In this document: positions 26,093 to 35,422 of the stretch, piece after piece
Numbering within the stretch: position 1 is the stretch's first letter
How the letters are laid out: the number at the start of each line of letters is the position of its first letter
NCBI GenBank assembly: GCA_028875575.1
Contig: JAPPDF010000100.1
Span: 32,801-96,800, forward strand
Direction: 5' to 3'
DNA: 64,000 bases
DNA from: Acidobacteriota bacterium
GTDB lineage: Bacteria; Acidobacteriota; Terriglobia; Versatilivoradales; Versatilivoraceae
Position numbers and translations under genes: made by a program
The notes under the pieces: model-generated
The model's database searches: none
The model's input: the letters and a program-made list of their open reading frames with translations, nothing else
What the model was told of the DNA's origin: nothing

Positions 26093-26140
26093 CAAAAGAC
26101 AAGAAGATACCCACGAAAAACCACGAAGACACGCCGGGGA
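26093..26140. repeat. Fragment of the CCACGAAG repeat
   Basis: The stretch ccaaaagacaagaagatacc, then cacgaaaaaccacgaagaca, matches the left end of the element at 24431, 44588 and 49526. No right arm follows. It lies directly after the oxidoreductase stop. Confidence 0.55.
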
Positions 26141-26196
26141 ATAATGGAGAAATGAGTTTCTTCGCCACCCGGCCGTGTCCCTCAAGCTCCAGGCGC

Positions 26197-26829
26197 CTAC
26201 AGCGTATTCAGGTGGAGGCCGGTGGCCGCGTCTACAAACACCGTGCGTTTGGCGGAGCCGCGGGTTTCGCCCCAGATTACGCGCCAGACGGGGTGGGTGT
26301 ATCGGGGAGTGGATTCCAGCAGGAAGTGGATGGGGAGATCGGGGTTTTTCTTGAGAAAGGCCGCGCTCTTTTCCGCCGCCTTGTCGTAGGCCTTGGTCGA
26401 GTCGATCTTGAAGAGCTGAATGATGAAGGGTCGGGCCTGTCCTCTTCCCGACCAGGCTTCCGGTATGCCGGCTCGGACCCCCTTGCGGATGCTGGTGCCG
26501 GATTTGACCACCGAGTAGGTGTAGGTGACGGACTTTCGCTTTTGGGGGGACACGAAGGTGGCCTGCCATACGGCGTACCTTCCGGCCTTGCCGGGGACCT
26601 CCTTGAGATCGAAGCTCGACAGGCGCAGCGGCAGCGAATCGGCGGACCAGTGCCGGGCTTGAACGTAGAGCCGGTGGAAGGCCGTATGGGCCGCGACCGG
26701 CGAGGGAGGCTTGGGCGGTTCGGGATCAGGCTCCGGCTCGGGAGCCGGCGCGCAGGAGACGGTCAGCAGGCCGAACAGCATCACGGCCAGGGCAGGGAGA
26801 ATCAGGGCGTGGGCTTTCTTGTCTTTCAC
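26197..26829 (-). CDS. Putative lipoprotein of unknown function
   Basis: The 210-residue protein has a lipoprotein signal (hydrophobic core ALILPALAVMLFG, lipobox LTVSC with Cys 26). A Pro/Glu linker (APAPEPEPDPEPPKPPSP) follows, and then a mixed alpha/beta domain ending THPVWRVIWGETRGSAKRT and a final VDAATGLHL. That last pattern resembles PepSY-type domains. The product would sit in a membrane facing the periplasm. It is 114 bp downstream of the TonB receptor gene on the same strand. Function unknown. Confidence 0.7.
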   Translation of the reverse strand: MKDKKAHALILPALAVMLFGLLTVSCAPAPEPEPDPEPPKPPSPVAAHTAFHRLYVQARHWSADSLPLRLSSFDLKEVPGKAGRYAVWQATFVSPQKRKSVTYTYSVVKSGTSIRKGVRAGIPEAWSGRGQARPFIIQLFKIDSTKAYDKAAEKSAAFLKKNPDLPIHFLLESTPRYTHPVWRVIWGETRGSAKRTVFVDAATGLHLNTL

Positions 26830-26943
26830 TGGATTCCGGGGGGGCTGAGATGGGAACCGTAGCGCCCTCTGCTGGCGCCGTCAAAGCCTACAGCTTACCG
26901 AATGACCCGCCGGAAAACCAGCCCTTGACTTCAGGTGGGCGGC

Positions 26944-29319
26944 TCAGAAGCCAAGCCGAATGCGGCCGCTCCACATGCGAGGGTGGCCGAAGTGGGTCCC
27001 GCTGAAGGGGTTGCCGAAATTGTAGGCGAAGCGCCGGTTGCCCAGGTTGCGGACATCGAACTGGGTCCGGAGGGTGATGCGCCGGTCTGAGAAGAAATCT
27101 TTCCCCAGTGAGAAGTCGAACAGGGCCCTGGGCTTGACGCGCGCGCGGTCGAAGTCGACCAGCTCGGCCCCCGGCCGCTCCATCAGCTCGTCCAACTCGT
27201 CCAGTTCCACTTCCAGGGGCGGCCCGCTTTCGTAACGTCCTGACAGCCCGACCCAGAATCCGGAGGGATGCTCGTAGATCATCCCGAACCCGCCGGTATT
27301 TCTTTGATCGTGGTCGGGATTGAACTTGGTCCCGGGCCCGATCTCGATCACTTCTTCCTCCAGGAACAGTCCTCCGTTGATCGGTCCCACCTGAAAGACA
27401 CGCGCGTTGGAATAGCTCAGGTATCCGGACCAACCCCTTCGCTCCGGAAAATCGATGCGGGCCTCCAGTCCCTGGGCCTTCCCCTTGGCCACCGAGTTGG
27501 GAAAGATGACGGTTGTTCCCAGAAACACGTTGGGATCGGCATAGTTTCTCACCAGTCTCCACCAGTAGGCGGCATTGAGTTGAAACCAGTCGCCGAAGGG
27601 CTGGCCGAATCCTGCCTCGAACGCGTGCTGCCTCTCCGGCGCCACCCGCGCGCCGCCCATGCCTTCCGGCGTTGCGAAGGGAGAGAGTCGCCGGGCCTGC
27701 TCGGAGGAGGAGAGCAGCAGATTCTCGATCTGAGGCGGCATGAACAGCCGGTTGTAGGAAGCCCGCAGGACGGTTTGGCTGTAGGGCACCAGAAAGGCGG
27801 CGCCGGCACGCGGGCTGACCTGGGTGGCGGAAACCATGACGGCGGTGTGGTCGAGGCGGACGCCCGCGTTGATGGTCAGGTTCCCTCCCAGCGAAAAGGT
27901 GTCTTGCAGAAAAACGGACCCCTGTCCCCGCACCGCCTCTTCCTGGAAGAGAAAGGGATTCTCGCGATCGAACTCGAGCGCCAGATCGCTCAAGTCCACT
28001 TCTTCGCCGAATTCCTCGTCGGTCACGAAAAAGGAGAAGAACTCGCGTGGGGTGACCCGTTGGGCGTCGGCCCCCGCCTTGAGGGTGTGCCCCCCGACCC
28101 AGTGAGTCAGATTCACCAGAATACCCGAGCGCAGGTGGCGGCGAAGCTGGGAGGCCGAGACCGGCAGGTCGTTGGCGCTCGGGATCAGCTCGGACCGGAA
28201 GTAACGGCGATACCCCCCCAGGTTGGTGGTTGTATAAGGCGACCAGTTTCGTTGCCAGACAAACGACTGGTGGTTGTCGTCCAGTTGCTGGCGCTGGCGC
28301 TGTCCGGCCTGCTCCTGTGCCTGGGTGTTGGTGACCCTGAAGCGGCTTCCGTGGCCCGACAGGTTTGCGACCAGGATGTCGCGGGCCGAGGGATGCCAGT
28401 CGATGCGGGAGTCGAATCGCTGAGCCCATCCCCGGTTGTTGAAGTTGCCGGGGTCCACCGGATCGAGGTAGCGCCGACCGGACCCGGCCACGGAGTGAGC
28501 CAGGAAAAAGCCCAGTTGGCTGCCGAGACCTCCGGCCAGGGTGTAGCCGGCCTGGCCGCTCTGAAAGTTGCCGCCGGCCAGAGTGACCGAACCGCCCAGG
28601 GGCCGGTCGATCCCCGACTTGGGGGTGAGGTGGACTACCGCCCCGGAGGCATTTCCGTACTCCACCGGCAAATGGCCGTTGATGACCTGCAGGGACTGGA
28701 TCATCTCCGTCTGGGGCGAGCCGGCAAACAGGCGGTCGGTGCGGTCGGTCAACGGGATCCCGTCGATCAGAAACAGGAATCCGTCGTCCACCCCCCTCAC
28801 GTGCAGCAGGCCGTTGTCTTCACTGATCCACCCGGCAACCGTGGCGATGACCTCCTGCAGTCCCGCTGAGGGCTGGGCTCCCGGTTGCCGCTCGATGAAG
28901 GACTGGTCCAGGTCGGTTTCCAGGCCCTGCGTGTCGGATTCCACCAGCGCCTCCACCCGGATAGTCTCGGTGGGTGTGGTCAGGCTGAGCGTAACCTCAA
29001 CCTGGACGGTGAGATTGGAACGGACACGCACCGGGCCGTTCCAGGGCTGAAATCCGGCGGCCTCGACTCGCAGCAGGTAGGGGTCGAAGGGGAGGTTGTT
29101 GAAGTGAAAGGCGCCCCCGGGACCAGTGGAGGTCTGGCGTTGAAACCCGGTGGTGCGGTTGCTGAGCCGGAGCAGGGCCCCGGAGACGGTTGCTCCGGTC
29201 GGGTCGAGAACCGTTCCCCGTACGGTGCCGACCCGGATCTGGGCGGCCAGGGACGGGCCCAGCATGAGGACAACCAATACCATCATTGCTATAGGGGAAA
29301 TTATTCTCGGCCGAACCAT
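26944..29319 (-). CDS. TonB-dependent receptor with carboxypeptidase-regulatory-like domain
   Basis: The 791-residue outer-membrane protein has a signal peptide (MMVLVVLMLGPSLAAQ). A carboxypeptidase-regulatory-like domain follows (TVRGTVLDPTGATVSGALLR, about residues 33-110), then a plug domain (DGFLFLIDGIPLTDRTD, IQSLQVINGHLPVEYGNAS). The rest is a 22-strand-type barrel ending in RIRLGF, with terminal Phe. It imports an unknown ligand using TonB energy. A second receptor gene lies 52 bp upstream on the same strand, so both may share a transcript. Nothing in the sequence shows the ligand. Confidence 0.93.
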   Translation of the reverse strand: MVRPRIISPIAMMVLVVLMLGPSLAAQIRVGTVRGTVLDPTGATVSGALLRLSNRTTGFQRQTSTGPGGAFHFNNLPFDPYLLRVEAAGFQPWNGPVRVRSNLTVQVEVTLSLTTPTETIRVEALVESDTQGLETDLDQSFIERQPGAQPSAGLQEVIATVAGWISEDNGLLHVRGVDDGFLFLIDGIPLTDRTDRLFAGSPQTEMIQSLQVINGHLPVEYGNASGAVVHLTPKSGIDRPLGGSVTLAGGNFQSGQAGYTLAGGLGSQLGFFLAHSVAGSGRRYLDPVDPGNFNNRGWAQRFDSRIDWHPSARDILVANLSGHGSRFRVTNTQAQEQAGQRQRQQLDDNHQSFVWQRNWSPYTTTNLGGYRRYFRSELIPSANDLPVSASQLRRHLRSGILVNLTHWVGGHTLKAGADAQRVTPREFFSFFVTDEEFGEEVDLSDLALEFDRENPFLFQEEAVRGQGSVFLQDTFSLGGNLTINAGVRLDHTAVMVSATQVSPRAGAAFLVPYSQTVLRASYNRLFMPPQIENLLLSSSEQARRLSPFATPEGMGGARVAPERQHAFEAGFGQPFGDWFQLNAAYWWRLVRNYADPNVFLGTTVIFPNSVAKGKAQGLEARIDFPERRGWSGYLSYSNARVFQVGPINGGLFLEEEVIEIGPGTKFNPDHDQRNTGGFGMIYEHPSGFWVGLSGRYESGPPLEVELDELDELMERPGAELVDFDRARVKPRALFDFSLGKDFFSDRRITLRTQFDVRNLGNRRFAYNFGNPFSGTHFGHPRMWSGRIRLGF

Positions 29320-29371
29320 GGCGACCTCTCGGTAACGCGGGAACCGCCAACCGGAACCCCTGCCCGGACAC

Positions 29372-31711
29372 TTACCATTTTTTGGTCACACCCACAAAGA
29401 TATTGCGTCCCATCTCCGGAACTCTTTCACGGGTGAAGGGATTCAGGGAATTCAGGTGTTCGAAGTAGAACTTGTCGCCGAGGTTCTCTACCCCCGCTTC
29501 CAGGGAGAGGCGCTTGGGGAGCTGCATCCCCCCTCGCAGGCTGAGGGTGGTGAATCCGGGGGAGGGCGTCTCCAGCCGGGAGGCCGCCACCCGGTCCTGA
29601 GGTCCGACGTTGCGCATTTCGAATTCTCCAAAGAAGGGAGCCGAGCGGCCCGTGTAACGCAGCCGGGAACGAACTTCAAAGGGCGGAATGCCGAGGACGG
29701 GCTCATTGACGCCAATGGCTGCCAGGGATTGCTCGATGTCGTCGGCCAGGGTGTAAGCGCCTTGAATTCCGAACTCCAATCCGTCCGTTAGGGGGGCGCG
29801 AAAGGACACGTCCAAGCCCCTGAAGTCGGCATGGTCACCATTGAGATAGCGAAAGACCTGCGGCGGGCTCAGGGGCAGTCGCTTGCGGATGCCGAGAGCC
29901 GGAGCCACCGTGATGAAATCCTGGATTCGACGATAGAATCCACCTCCTCGCAGGCGCATTCCCGCCCAACGGAGCTCCAGTCCCAGATCCGCCTGGGTGC
30001 TGGTTTCCGGTCCGATGCCGGGGGCCCCCATGAATTCGGCCGCCACCTGAAACTTGGTGCTGGGGAAGCGGTCGGAGTAGCGCTCCAGCACATTGGCCGT
30101 GCGTACCACCCGGCCCAATCCTCCCGATACCGTCGCCGCATTTGTCAGATTTCTCCGGGCGGTGAGGCTCCAACTGGTGTTGAACTCCTTCCGGTGCATG
30201 GCCCCCGAGGTGTTGGCCCTGAAAAAATCCGACGGCTGGGCGGCCTCGGCCTGGACGGCATCGAATCGAAGGGCTGCCGCCATGCCCCAGTTCTCGCCAA
30301 TCTTGGCGGAGGTGAGGTAGAACCCCTGATCGCGGATACGCGCGTCCGGCCAGACACTGTCCCGAAACAGGAGCCGGTCGTTGCTGCGCCGGGAGATGAA
30401 TCGGGTCGCCTGCTGGGCCAGGTCGTAGAAGTCGAAGCCGGTTTGAATGGCCCATCCGGAACGGGGCTGGAAGCTGATCCGTCCCGCCCCTCCCAGGGTG
30501 TCCGATTCCGTTGGCAGCGAGACCGCCAGCCCGAAGGGAGGCACTCTCCCGGGGCTGTCCATGGCTGTAGGCTTGCCGTCGTTGTTCATGCGGTGGCTCT
30601 TTTTGCTCAGGTAGAGCCTGAAGGCAACGCTCTGAACGGCGGCGGCGGGTTCCTTCAGGTAGTAGGCGCCGTTCCAGGACCGAGTGATGAAGTGGTTGGC
30701 GTCGAGCAGCCGGCCGGGGTAGTCCAGGTCCTGTTGGGTGTCGAGGCCCGAGTCGAGGGTGAGTTCCTGGTTGGAGGTCAGGTTCAACCGCAGTTTTCCG
30801 CCTAACTGGTATTCTCCGAACCGGCCCGGAATGGTTGGGGCGGCGACTCCTCGGGCTCCGGCGCGGTAGTCGTCCCCCTTGCCACCGGAGGCTCTCACGC
30901 TGATGCCGGCTCTCCGCCCGGCGGCGAAGAATCGGGTATGGCCCCAGCGGTTGGCGCCGTTCAAGGAATACCCGGAGGAGACGGAACCGCCGAAAGCCAT
31001 CTTGTCGTGCACGGGCACGGGATCGGTCTTCACCAGGACGGCGGCCAGGCCGCCGGCGCACTCGCTCAGAGCGTAAGGGCCCTTGATCACCTCCAGGCTG
31101 CTGACCTGGTCCGGATCGACATGGCTGATCTCGGAATCCATCCTGGCAGGTCCCGCGGCGAAGGCCCGGGATCCGTCAACCACCATGGCCACCTGGTATT
31201 CCCGCAATCCCTGGACCACCGGTTCCAGGTTGGTTCCGCCCCGTCGAATGGCCAGGACGCCGGGCACTTCCTTGAGTCGTTCGGCCAGATCCCGAGGCGG
31301 GCCTGACTGCAGTCGGCCGGCCGGGACTTCCTCGATGGCGATTTGAGCCGGCGCAGTGGCCGCCACCTCGATTTCAGTGGCCACCGAACTCAGCTGCAAC
31401 TCAACCGTCAGCTCGGCAGCCTCGCCCGCCGGGAGCGCCAGTTCTCTCCGGTGCGGAGCGAAGCCTGGAGCCGCAACCGATAGGAGATAAGACCCGCTGG
31501 GGACATTGAAGTTCACGTTTCCGGCGGCCGGGGTGTGCCCGGTGGCTGTCTGATGGCCTGAGGGCAATGCCAGCGAGACGGTGGCCCCGGAGATGGGCAG
31601 GCCGGAGGGGTCCCGCACCCGAACGGTGATCGATTCCTCCTGCGAAAAGAGGTTCCCACACAACAGCGTAAGGATACCCAGCAGGGACAGCCAGGGTGTA
31701 CTGGTCTTCAT
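29372..31711 (-). CDS. TonB-dependent receptor, possibly metal (copper)-type
   Basis: The 779-residue protein has a signal peptide (LLGILTLLCGNLFSQ), a short carboxypeptidase-like domain (SGLPISGATVSLALPSG), a plug (LAERLKEVPGVLAIRRGGTN, ISHVDPDQVSSLEVIKGPYA) and a barrel. The barrel ends in VGVTKKW. Phrases such as LDTQQDLDYPGRLLDANHF and SKKSHRMNNDG resemble the OprC/NosA copper-receptor group, where aligned Asp/Met/His-rich segments occur. The small Cys-rich exported protein encoded just upstream points the same way. Copper is inference; other metals or organic ligands are not excluded. A 52-bp gap links it to the other receptor. Confidence 0.88.
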   Translation of the reverse strand: MKTSTPWLSLLGILTLLCGNLFSQEESITVRVRDPSGLPISGATVSLALPSGHQTATGHTPAAGNVNFNVPSGSYLLSVAAPGFAPHRRELALPAGEAAELTVELQLSSVATEIEVAATAPAQIAIEEVPAGRLQSGPPRDLAERLKEVPGVLAIRRGGTNLEPVVQGLREYQVAMVVDGSRAFAAGPARMDSEISHVDPDQVSSLEVIKGPYALSECAGGLAAVLVKTDPVPVHDKMAFGGSVSSGYSLNGANRWGHTRFFAAGRRAGISVRASGGKGDDYRAGARGVAAPTIPGRFGEYQLGGKLRLNLTSNQELTLDSGLDTQQDLDYPGRLLDANHFITRSWNGAYYLKEPAAAVQSVAFRLYLSKKSHRMNNDGKPTAMDSPGRVPPFGLAVSLPTESDTLGGAGRISFQPRSGWAIQTGFDFYDLAQQATRFISRRSNDRLLFRDSVWPDARIRDQGFYLTSAKIGENWGMAAALRFDAVQAEAAQPSDFFRANTSGAMHRKEFNTSWSLTARRNLTNAATVSGGLGRVVRTANVLERYSDRFPSTKFQVAAEFMGAPGIGPETSTQADLGLELRWAGMRLRGGGFYRRIQDFITVAPALGIRKRLPLSPPQVFRYLNGDHADFRGLDVSFRAPLTDGLEFGIQGAYTLADDIEQSLAAIGVNEPVLGIPPFEVRSRLRYTGRSAPFFGEFEMRNVGPQDRVAASRLETPSPGFTTLSLRGGMQLPKRLSLEAGVENLGDKFYFEHLNSLNPFTRERVPEMGRNIFVGVTKKW

Positions 31712-31878
31712 CTGATCCTCCGCGGTGGACCAAGCAAGTGCTGGAAGGTCTGGTATGGGACGATCCGGTGTCTGCGTGCGCCTGACAGCGCGAGGCAGCG
31801 TCCTTCGCCGTCCGAAGCCGAATGCGGACGCACTGGGACCTCTTCAGGCGCAGAAACCGGGCCGAAGATGGGGGTAGG

Positions 31879-32325
31879 TCAGGAAAATCGCGGCGGGTGA
31901 AACGGGGAGGGATGGTGTCCCCGAGGAAGTCGAGGTTTCTGCAGAGGGATGCGGTTGCCGGCGGCCCTGGTGAGAACGGAGAAAACAGCCTTCTCCTGGG
32001 CCGGCCAGCCGCTCTGTTCACGTACCGTCAGGAAGCCGGCCTCCGGTCGTTGACATCCTGCCGACCAGGCGCACGACTTTCCCGGAAACTCCATGTTGGG
32101 GAGGGAAGGAAGGTGGCACCGATTCGTCCTGACCGGCCGGGCCTGGCGGGATTTCTCGGGGCAGCAGCAGCGTTTTTGTCCGATGGCGCACTGGCTGGGG
32201 TGCGAGGCCGAGGCGGTGCCGGGCCCCGTTACCGGCTGCAAGAGCCAATAAACGGGTAACGTGCCTGGACCCAACGACACCAGGGCCACAAAAACCGCCA
32301 CTTTTTCCCAAACGGGTCTACTCAT
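31879..32325 (-). CDS. Small cysteine-rich membrane/exported protein
   Basis: The 148-residue frame starts with one hydrophobic segment (VAVFVALVSLGPGTLPVYWLL). It then has seven cysteines (46, 53-55, 70, 85, 91), with CCC in QKRCCCPEK, and a His/Pro-rich tail (RGHHPSPFHPPRF). Clustered Cys and His suggest metal binding, as in small exported copper-related proteins often found beside TonB receptors. I take the ATG at 32325. An overlapping frame on the plus strand (31822-32259) is less protein-like. It lies 167 bp ahead of the possible metal receptor on the same strand. The call rests on pattern only. Confidence 0.5.
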   Translation of the reverse strand: MSRPVWEKVAVFVALVSLGPGTLPVYWLLQPVTGPGTASASHPSQCAIGQKRCCCPEKSRQARPVRTNRCHLPSLPNMEFPGKSCAWSAGCQRPEAGFLTVREQSGWPAQEKAVFSVLTRAAGNRIPLQKPRLPRGHHPSPFHPPRFS

Positions 32326-32411
32326 GTCCAGGGCAGGGAACTGGGTTCGAATGGAAAAGCGCTCGGATGCCTCTCGGTGGTGTCTGCGAAAGGGTGGAAG
32401 CCACCGGCACA

Positions 32412-32930
32412 TCAGCTCGTGGGCTTGTAGCGTTCCACCTTTTCGAAGGCGTCGGCAATGATGCGGGTGTCGAGACTGTCGACGGCGAAGGCTCCCGCCT
32501 GGGAGAGGTAGCGCCAGGTGACGTCGAAATCCTGTTGGCTGAGGACCGGGTAGTTCCGCTCCAGGCCGTCGAAAAAGGCGGTGAAGGCAACGCTCACGAA
32601 GAAATCCACGGCCGCCACCCGGCTGCTCTCCAGCTTGACGGCATTCCAGACATAACCGCTGGAGCTGTTGGCGTCCGTTTCCTCGGAGATGGGTTCGAGA
32701 TCCTCGACCTTGACGCTGTAGCCGTCGAGTTGAGCGCCTTCCTTGAGACCGTAGGTTTTCCAGCAGTGCCCGCAGGCTGACCGTCCCTTGCCCAGAACGA
32801 AATCCCAGACGGGTGCCACCTTCATCGCCGAACCGCAGGCCGGGCACTGGCATTCCTTGACGAAGTCCGACAACGCCGACAATATCCCATCTCCGCGATC
32901 TGGCATGGTAGCTAGCCCCTTTTCAGTCAA
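32412..32930 (-). CDS. Zinc-ribbon protein of unknown function
   Basis: The 172-residue protein has two Cys pairs near the N-terminus, ECQCPACGSAM (about residues 27-37) and SACGHCWKTYG (about 51-61), a four-Cys zinc-ribbon pattern. The remaining 110 residues are acidic and alpha/beta, with no motif I know (YSVKVEDLEPISEETDA, SQQDFDVTWRYLSQAGAF). A shorter start at 32906 is possible. It begins 61 bp after murA on the same strand and may be the last gene of the murein operon or independent. Function unknown. Confidence 0.72.
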   Translation of the reverse strand: MTEKGLATMPDRGDGILSALSDFVKECQCPACGSAMKVAPVWDFVLGKGRSACGHCWKTYGLKEGAQLDGYSVKVEDLEPISEETDANSSSGYVWNAVKLESSRVAAVDFFVSVAFTAFFDGLERNYPVLSQQDFDVTWRYLSQAGAFAVDSLDTRIIADAFEKVERYKPTS

Positions 32931-32991
32931 GTTACCGAAGAAACCCTCGGATTATACCGCAGTTATCCAATCCGTAAGGGCCGATTGGCAA

Positions 32992-34260
32992 TCAATCGGC
33001 GATGCGCTCAATCCTTGCTCCCAGTGCCTTCAGCTTCTTCTCAATGGATTCGTAGCCGCGATCCAGGTGGTACACCCGTTGAACCAGTGTCTCTCCGCTG
33101 GCAACCAGGCCTGCCAGGATCAGGGAGGCGCTGGCTCTCAGATCGGAGGCCAGCACCTTGGCCCCGGTCAGATCCCGGCGTCCCGAGATCACGGCCCGGT
33201 TGCCTTCGATCCTGATGCCGGCCCCCATCCGAACCAACTCGCTGGCATGCAGGAAGCGACTCTCGAATATGGTCTCGGTGATGATGGAAGACCCGTAAGC
33301 CTGTGTCATCAGCGCCATGTACTGCGCCTGCATGTCGGTCGCGAAGCCCGGATACTCCATGGTCGTGACATCCCTGGCCTGAAGCCGGCTGGGGGCCGTC
33401 ACCCGGCAGGCGTCGGGGCCGCTGGGTTCGATGGCCATTCCGGCTTCTTCCAGTTTCTCGATTACGGCCGTCAGGTGCTCGGGACGACAATGGACCAGTT
33501 CCACGGAGCCTCCGGTAATGGCGCCGGCCACCATGAAGGTCCCCGCCTCGATGCGGTCGGGAATGATGGTGTGGTCGGCTCCGCCCAGCTCGGACCTGCC
33601 CTGAATTCGAATGGTGCTGCTGCCGTCACCCTCGATCCGGGCCCCCATGGAGCGCAACAGGTCGGCCAGATCGGTCACCTCGGGTTCGCGGGCGGCGTTG
33701 TGCAGGATGGTCTCGCCTTTGGCCAGGCAGGCAGCCATCATCAGGTTTTCGGTCCCGGTGACGGTGATCCGGTCGAAGACCACCGTTTCTCCGGTCAGGC
33801 GGGGCGCCTTGGCCTCGACGTAGCCGTGCTCGATCTTCAGGCTGGCGCCGAGTTTCTTCAACCCCTTGATGTGGAGGTCGATGGGGCGGGCCCCGATGGC
33901 GCAACCTCCGGGCAGGGACACCCGGGCCCGCCCGAATCGGGCCAGCAGAGGTCCCAGAACCAGGACCGAAGAACGCATGGTCTTGACCATCTCGTAGGGG
34001 GCGACGCAAGAGATGGAATTGCCGGTGACCAGCTCACAGCCGTGGCCCTTCCGCGGGCTGTTCAAACAGACCCGGCAGCCCATTTCCTGAAGCAGGCGGC
34101 CGGTGGTTTGAATGTCTCGAACCCTGGGTAAATTGCGCAGCTTGACGGGCTCCCCTGTCAGCAGGGTCGCCGCCATGGCCGGCAGGGCCGCGTTCTTGGC
34201 TCCGCTGACGGTGACCCTGCCCCGCAGCGCGGTGCCCCCTTTGATCAGGATCCTATCCAA
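32992..34260 (-). CDS. murA: UDP-N-acetylglucosamine 1-carboxyvinyltransferase
   Basis: MurA transfers enolpyruvate from PEP to UDP-GlcNAc, the first committed step of peptidoglycan synthesis, in the cytoplasm. The 422-residue protein shows the Lys of VSGAKNAALPAM (Lys 22) and the catalytic Cys in SLPGGCAIGARPIDLH (Cys 120, the fosfomycin-sensitive form). The two-lobed inside-out barrel repeats are visible, as is the late TMEYPGFATDMQAQ. Its start overlaps the end of nagA by 8 bp, placing it third in an operon with the GH3-serine hydrolase and nagA. That ties synthesis to recycling of GlcNAc. Confidence 0.97.
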   Translation of the reverse strand: MDRILIKGGTALRGRVTVSGAKNAALPAMAATLLTGEPVKLRNLPRVRDIQTTGRLLQEMGCRVCLNSPRKGHGCELVTGNSISCVAPYEMVKTMRSSVLVLGPLLARFGRARVSLPGGCAIGARPIDLHIKGLKKLGASLKIEHGYVEAKAPRLTGETVVFDRITVTGTENLMMAACLAKGETILHNAAREPEVTDLADLLRSMGARIEGDGSSTIRIQGRSELGGADHTIIPDRIEAGTFMVAGAITGGSVELVHCRPEHLTAVIEKLEEAGMAIEPSGPDACRVTAPSRLQARDVTTMEYPGFATDMQAQYMALMTQAYGSSIITETIFESRFLHASELVRMGAGIRIEGNRAVISGRRDLTGAKVLASDLRASASLILAGLVASGETLVQRVYHLDRGYESIEKKLKALGARIERIAD

Positions 34261-35422
34261 CGGTGTGGCTCACCTCCCCTTGGACGATGGTGGTATGAAC
34301 CCCGAGACTCTCGTCCAGAAGCACCATGTCGGCGTCTTTGCCTGCGGCCAGGCTTCCCTTGCTGTCGGCGATTCCCAGGGATTGGGCCGGATTGCGGGTC
34401 AGCATGCCGAGCACGGTTTGCACCGGCAGGCGGCTCCACCGGACCAGGTTCCGCAGGGCTTGATCCTGGGTCAGAATGCTGCCCGCCAGCGTGCCGTCCG
34501 GCGTTCGACACACACCGTCCGAAAGGGTAATTTCACCATCGGCCAGGCGATACTGTCCCTCGGGCATGCCGGTGGGGCTGACGGCGTCGCTGATCAAGAG
34601 AATTTTCCCGGCTCCCTTGCACTGAAGGCAAAGTTCGACGGCAGTCGGCGAAACATGTACCCCATCGGCAATCAGCTCTGCCCAGACTTGCGGGGCGGTC
34701 AGGACGGCGCCGAGTATTCCCGGATCGCGATGGCTGAAGCTCCTCATGGCATTGAAGAGATGGGTGGCATTGGCGGCCCCCAGATCGATGGCCGCCAGGG
34801 TTTCTTCCAGGGTGGCGTTGGAATGGCCCAGAGAGACGACGACTCCTCTGGAACGGGCAAACTCGATCAGTTCCAGGCTCCCCTCGACTTCCGGAGCCAG
34901 CGTCATCAGCTTGACCTGACGGCCGGAGCGGGCCAGCAACTGCTCGAAGATGAGGGCCGATGGGCGACGAATGTGCTCGGCGGGATGGGCACCCCGCTTT
35001 TCAGGGTTGATGAAGGGGCCTTCCAGGTGGAGTCCCAGCATGCGGGCGCCCGGCAGGGGTTGATTCACCTGGCGTCCCAGGGCTTCCACGGCTCGCAGGG
35101 TCGCGATGGGTGAGGCCGTCATGGTCGTGGCCAGAAAGGAGGTGGTGCCGTGGGCGGCCAGGAAGCCGGAAATCACCTCCAGAGCCTCGCCGGTGCCCTC
35201 CATCACATCCCGCCCCAGAGCACCGTGGATGTGGACATCGATGAAACCCGGAGCCAGCAGTTGTCGGGGGTGGTTCATGACCTCGAATTCGTCCCCGGAA
35301 AACCGCACCGCCGCCCGGCTTCCGACTTCCAGGATCCTGGAGCCTTCGACCAGAACCACTCCGTCCAGAATCACCCGGTCGGGAGTCATGACCCTGCCGG
35401 CGGTCACTGCCAGTCGCTTCAT
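34253..35422 (-). CDS. nagA: N-acetylglucosamine-6-phosphate deacetylase
   Basis: Removes acetate from GlcNAc-6-phosphate to give glucosamine-6-phosphate, feeding amino-sugar recycling. The 389-residue amidohydrolase has the metal-binding DVHIHGALGRD (about residues 58-68), the HLEGPFINPEKRGAHP segment, VSLGHSNATLEE, ATHLFNAMRSFSHRDPG and the catalytic Asp in LISDAVSPTGMPEG. The ATG at 35422 has a strong GGGAGGGA site and overlaps the stop of the GH3 gene (ATGA). It overlaps murA by 8 bp downstream. Confidence 0.96.
   Translation of the reverse strand: MKRLAVTAGRVMTPDRVILDGVVLVEGSRILEVGSRAAVRFSGDEFEVMNHPRQLLAPGFIDVHIHGALGRDVMEGTGEALEVISGFLAAHGTTSFLATTMTASPIATLRAVEALGRQVNQPLPGARMLGLHLEGPFINPEKRGAHPAEHIRRPSALIFEQLLARSGRQVKLMTLAPEVEGSLELIEFARSRGVVVSLGHSNATLEETLAAIDLGAANATHLFNAMRSFSHRDPGILGAVLTAPQVWAELIADGVHVSPTAVELCLQCKGAGKILLISDAVSPTGMPEGQYRLADGEITLSDGVCRTPDGTLAGSILTQDQALRNLVRWSRLPVQTVLGMLTRNPAQSLGIADSKGSLAAGKDADMVLLDESLGVHTTIVQGEVSHTVG

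Noticed and set aside
31822-32259. 145-codon open frame on the plus strand
   Set aside because: It overlaps the Cys-rich frame in antisense. It has no signal, domain or ribosome site, so I preferred the minus-strand frame, though both are small.
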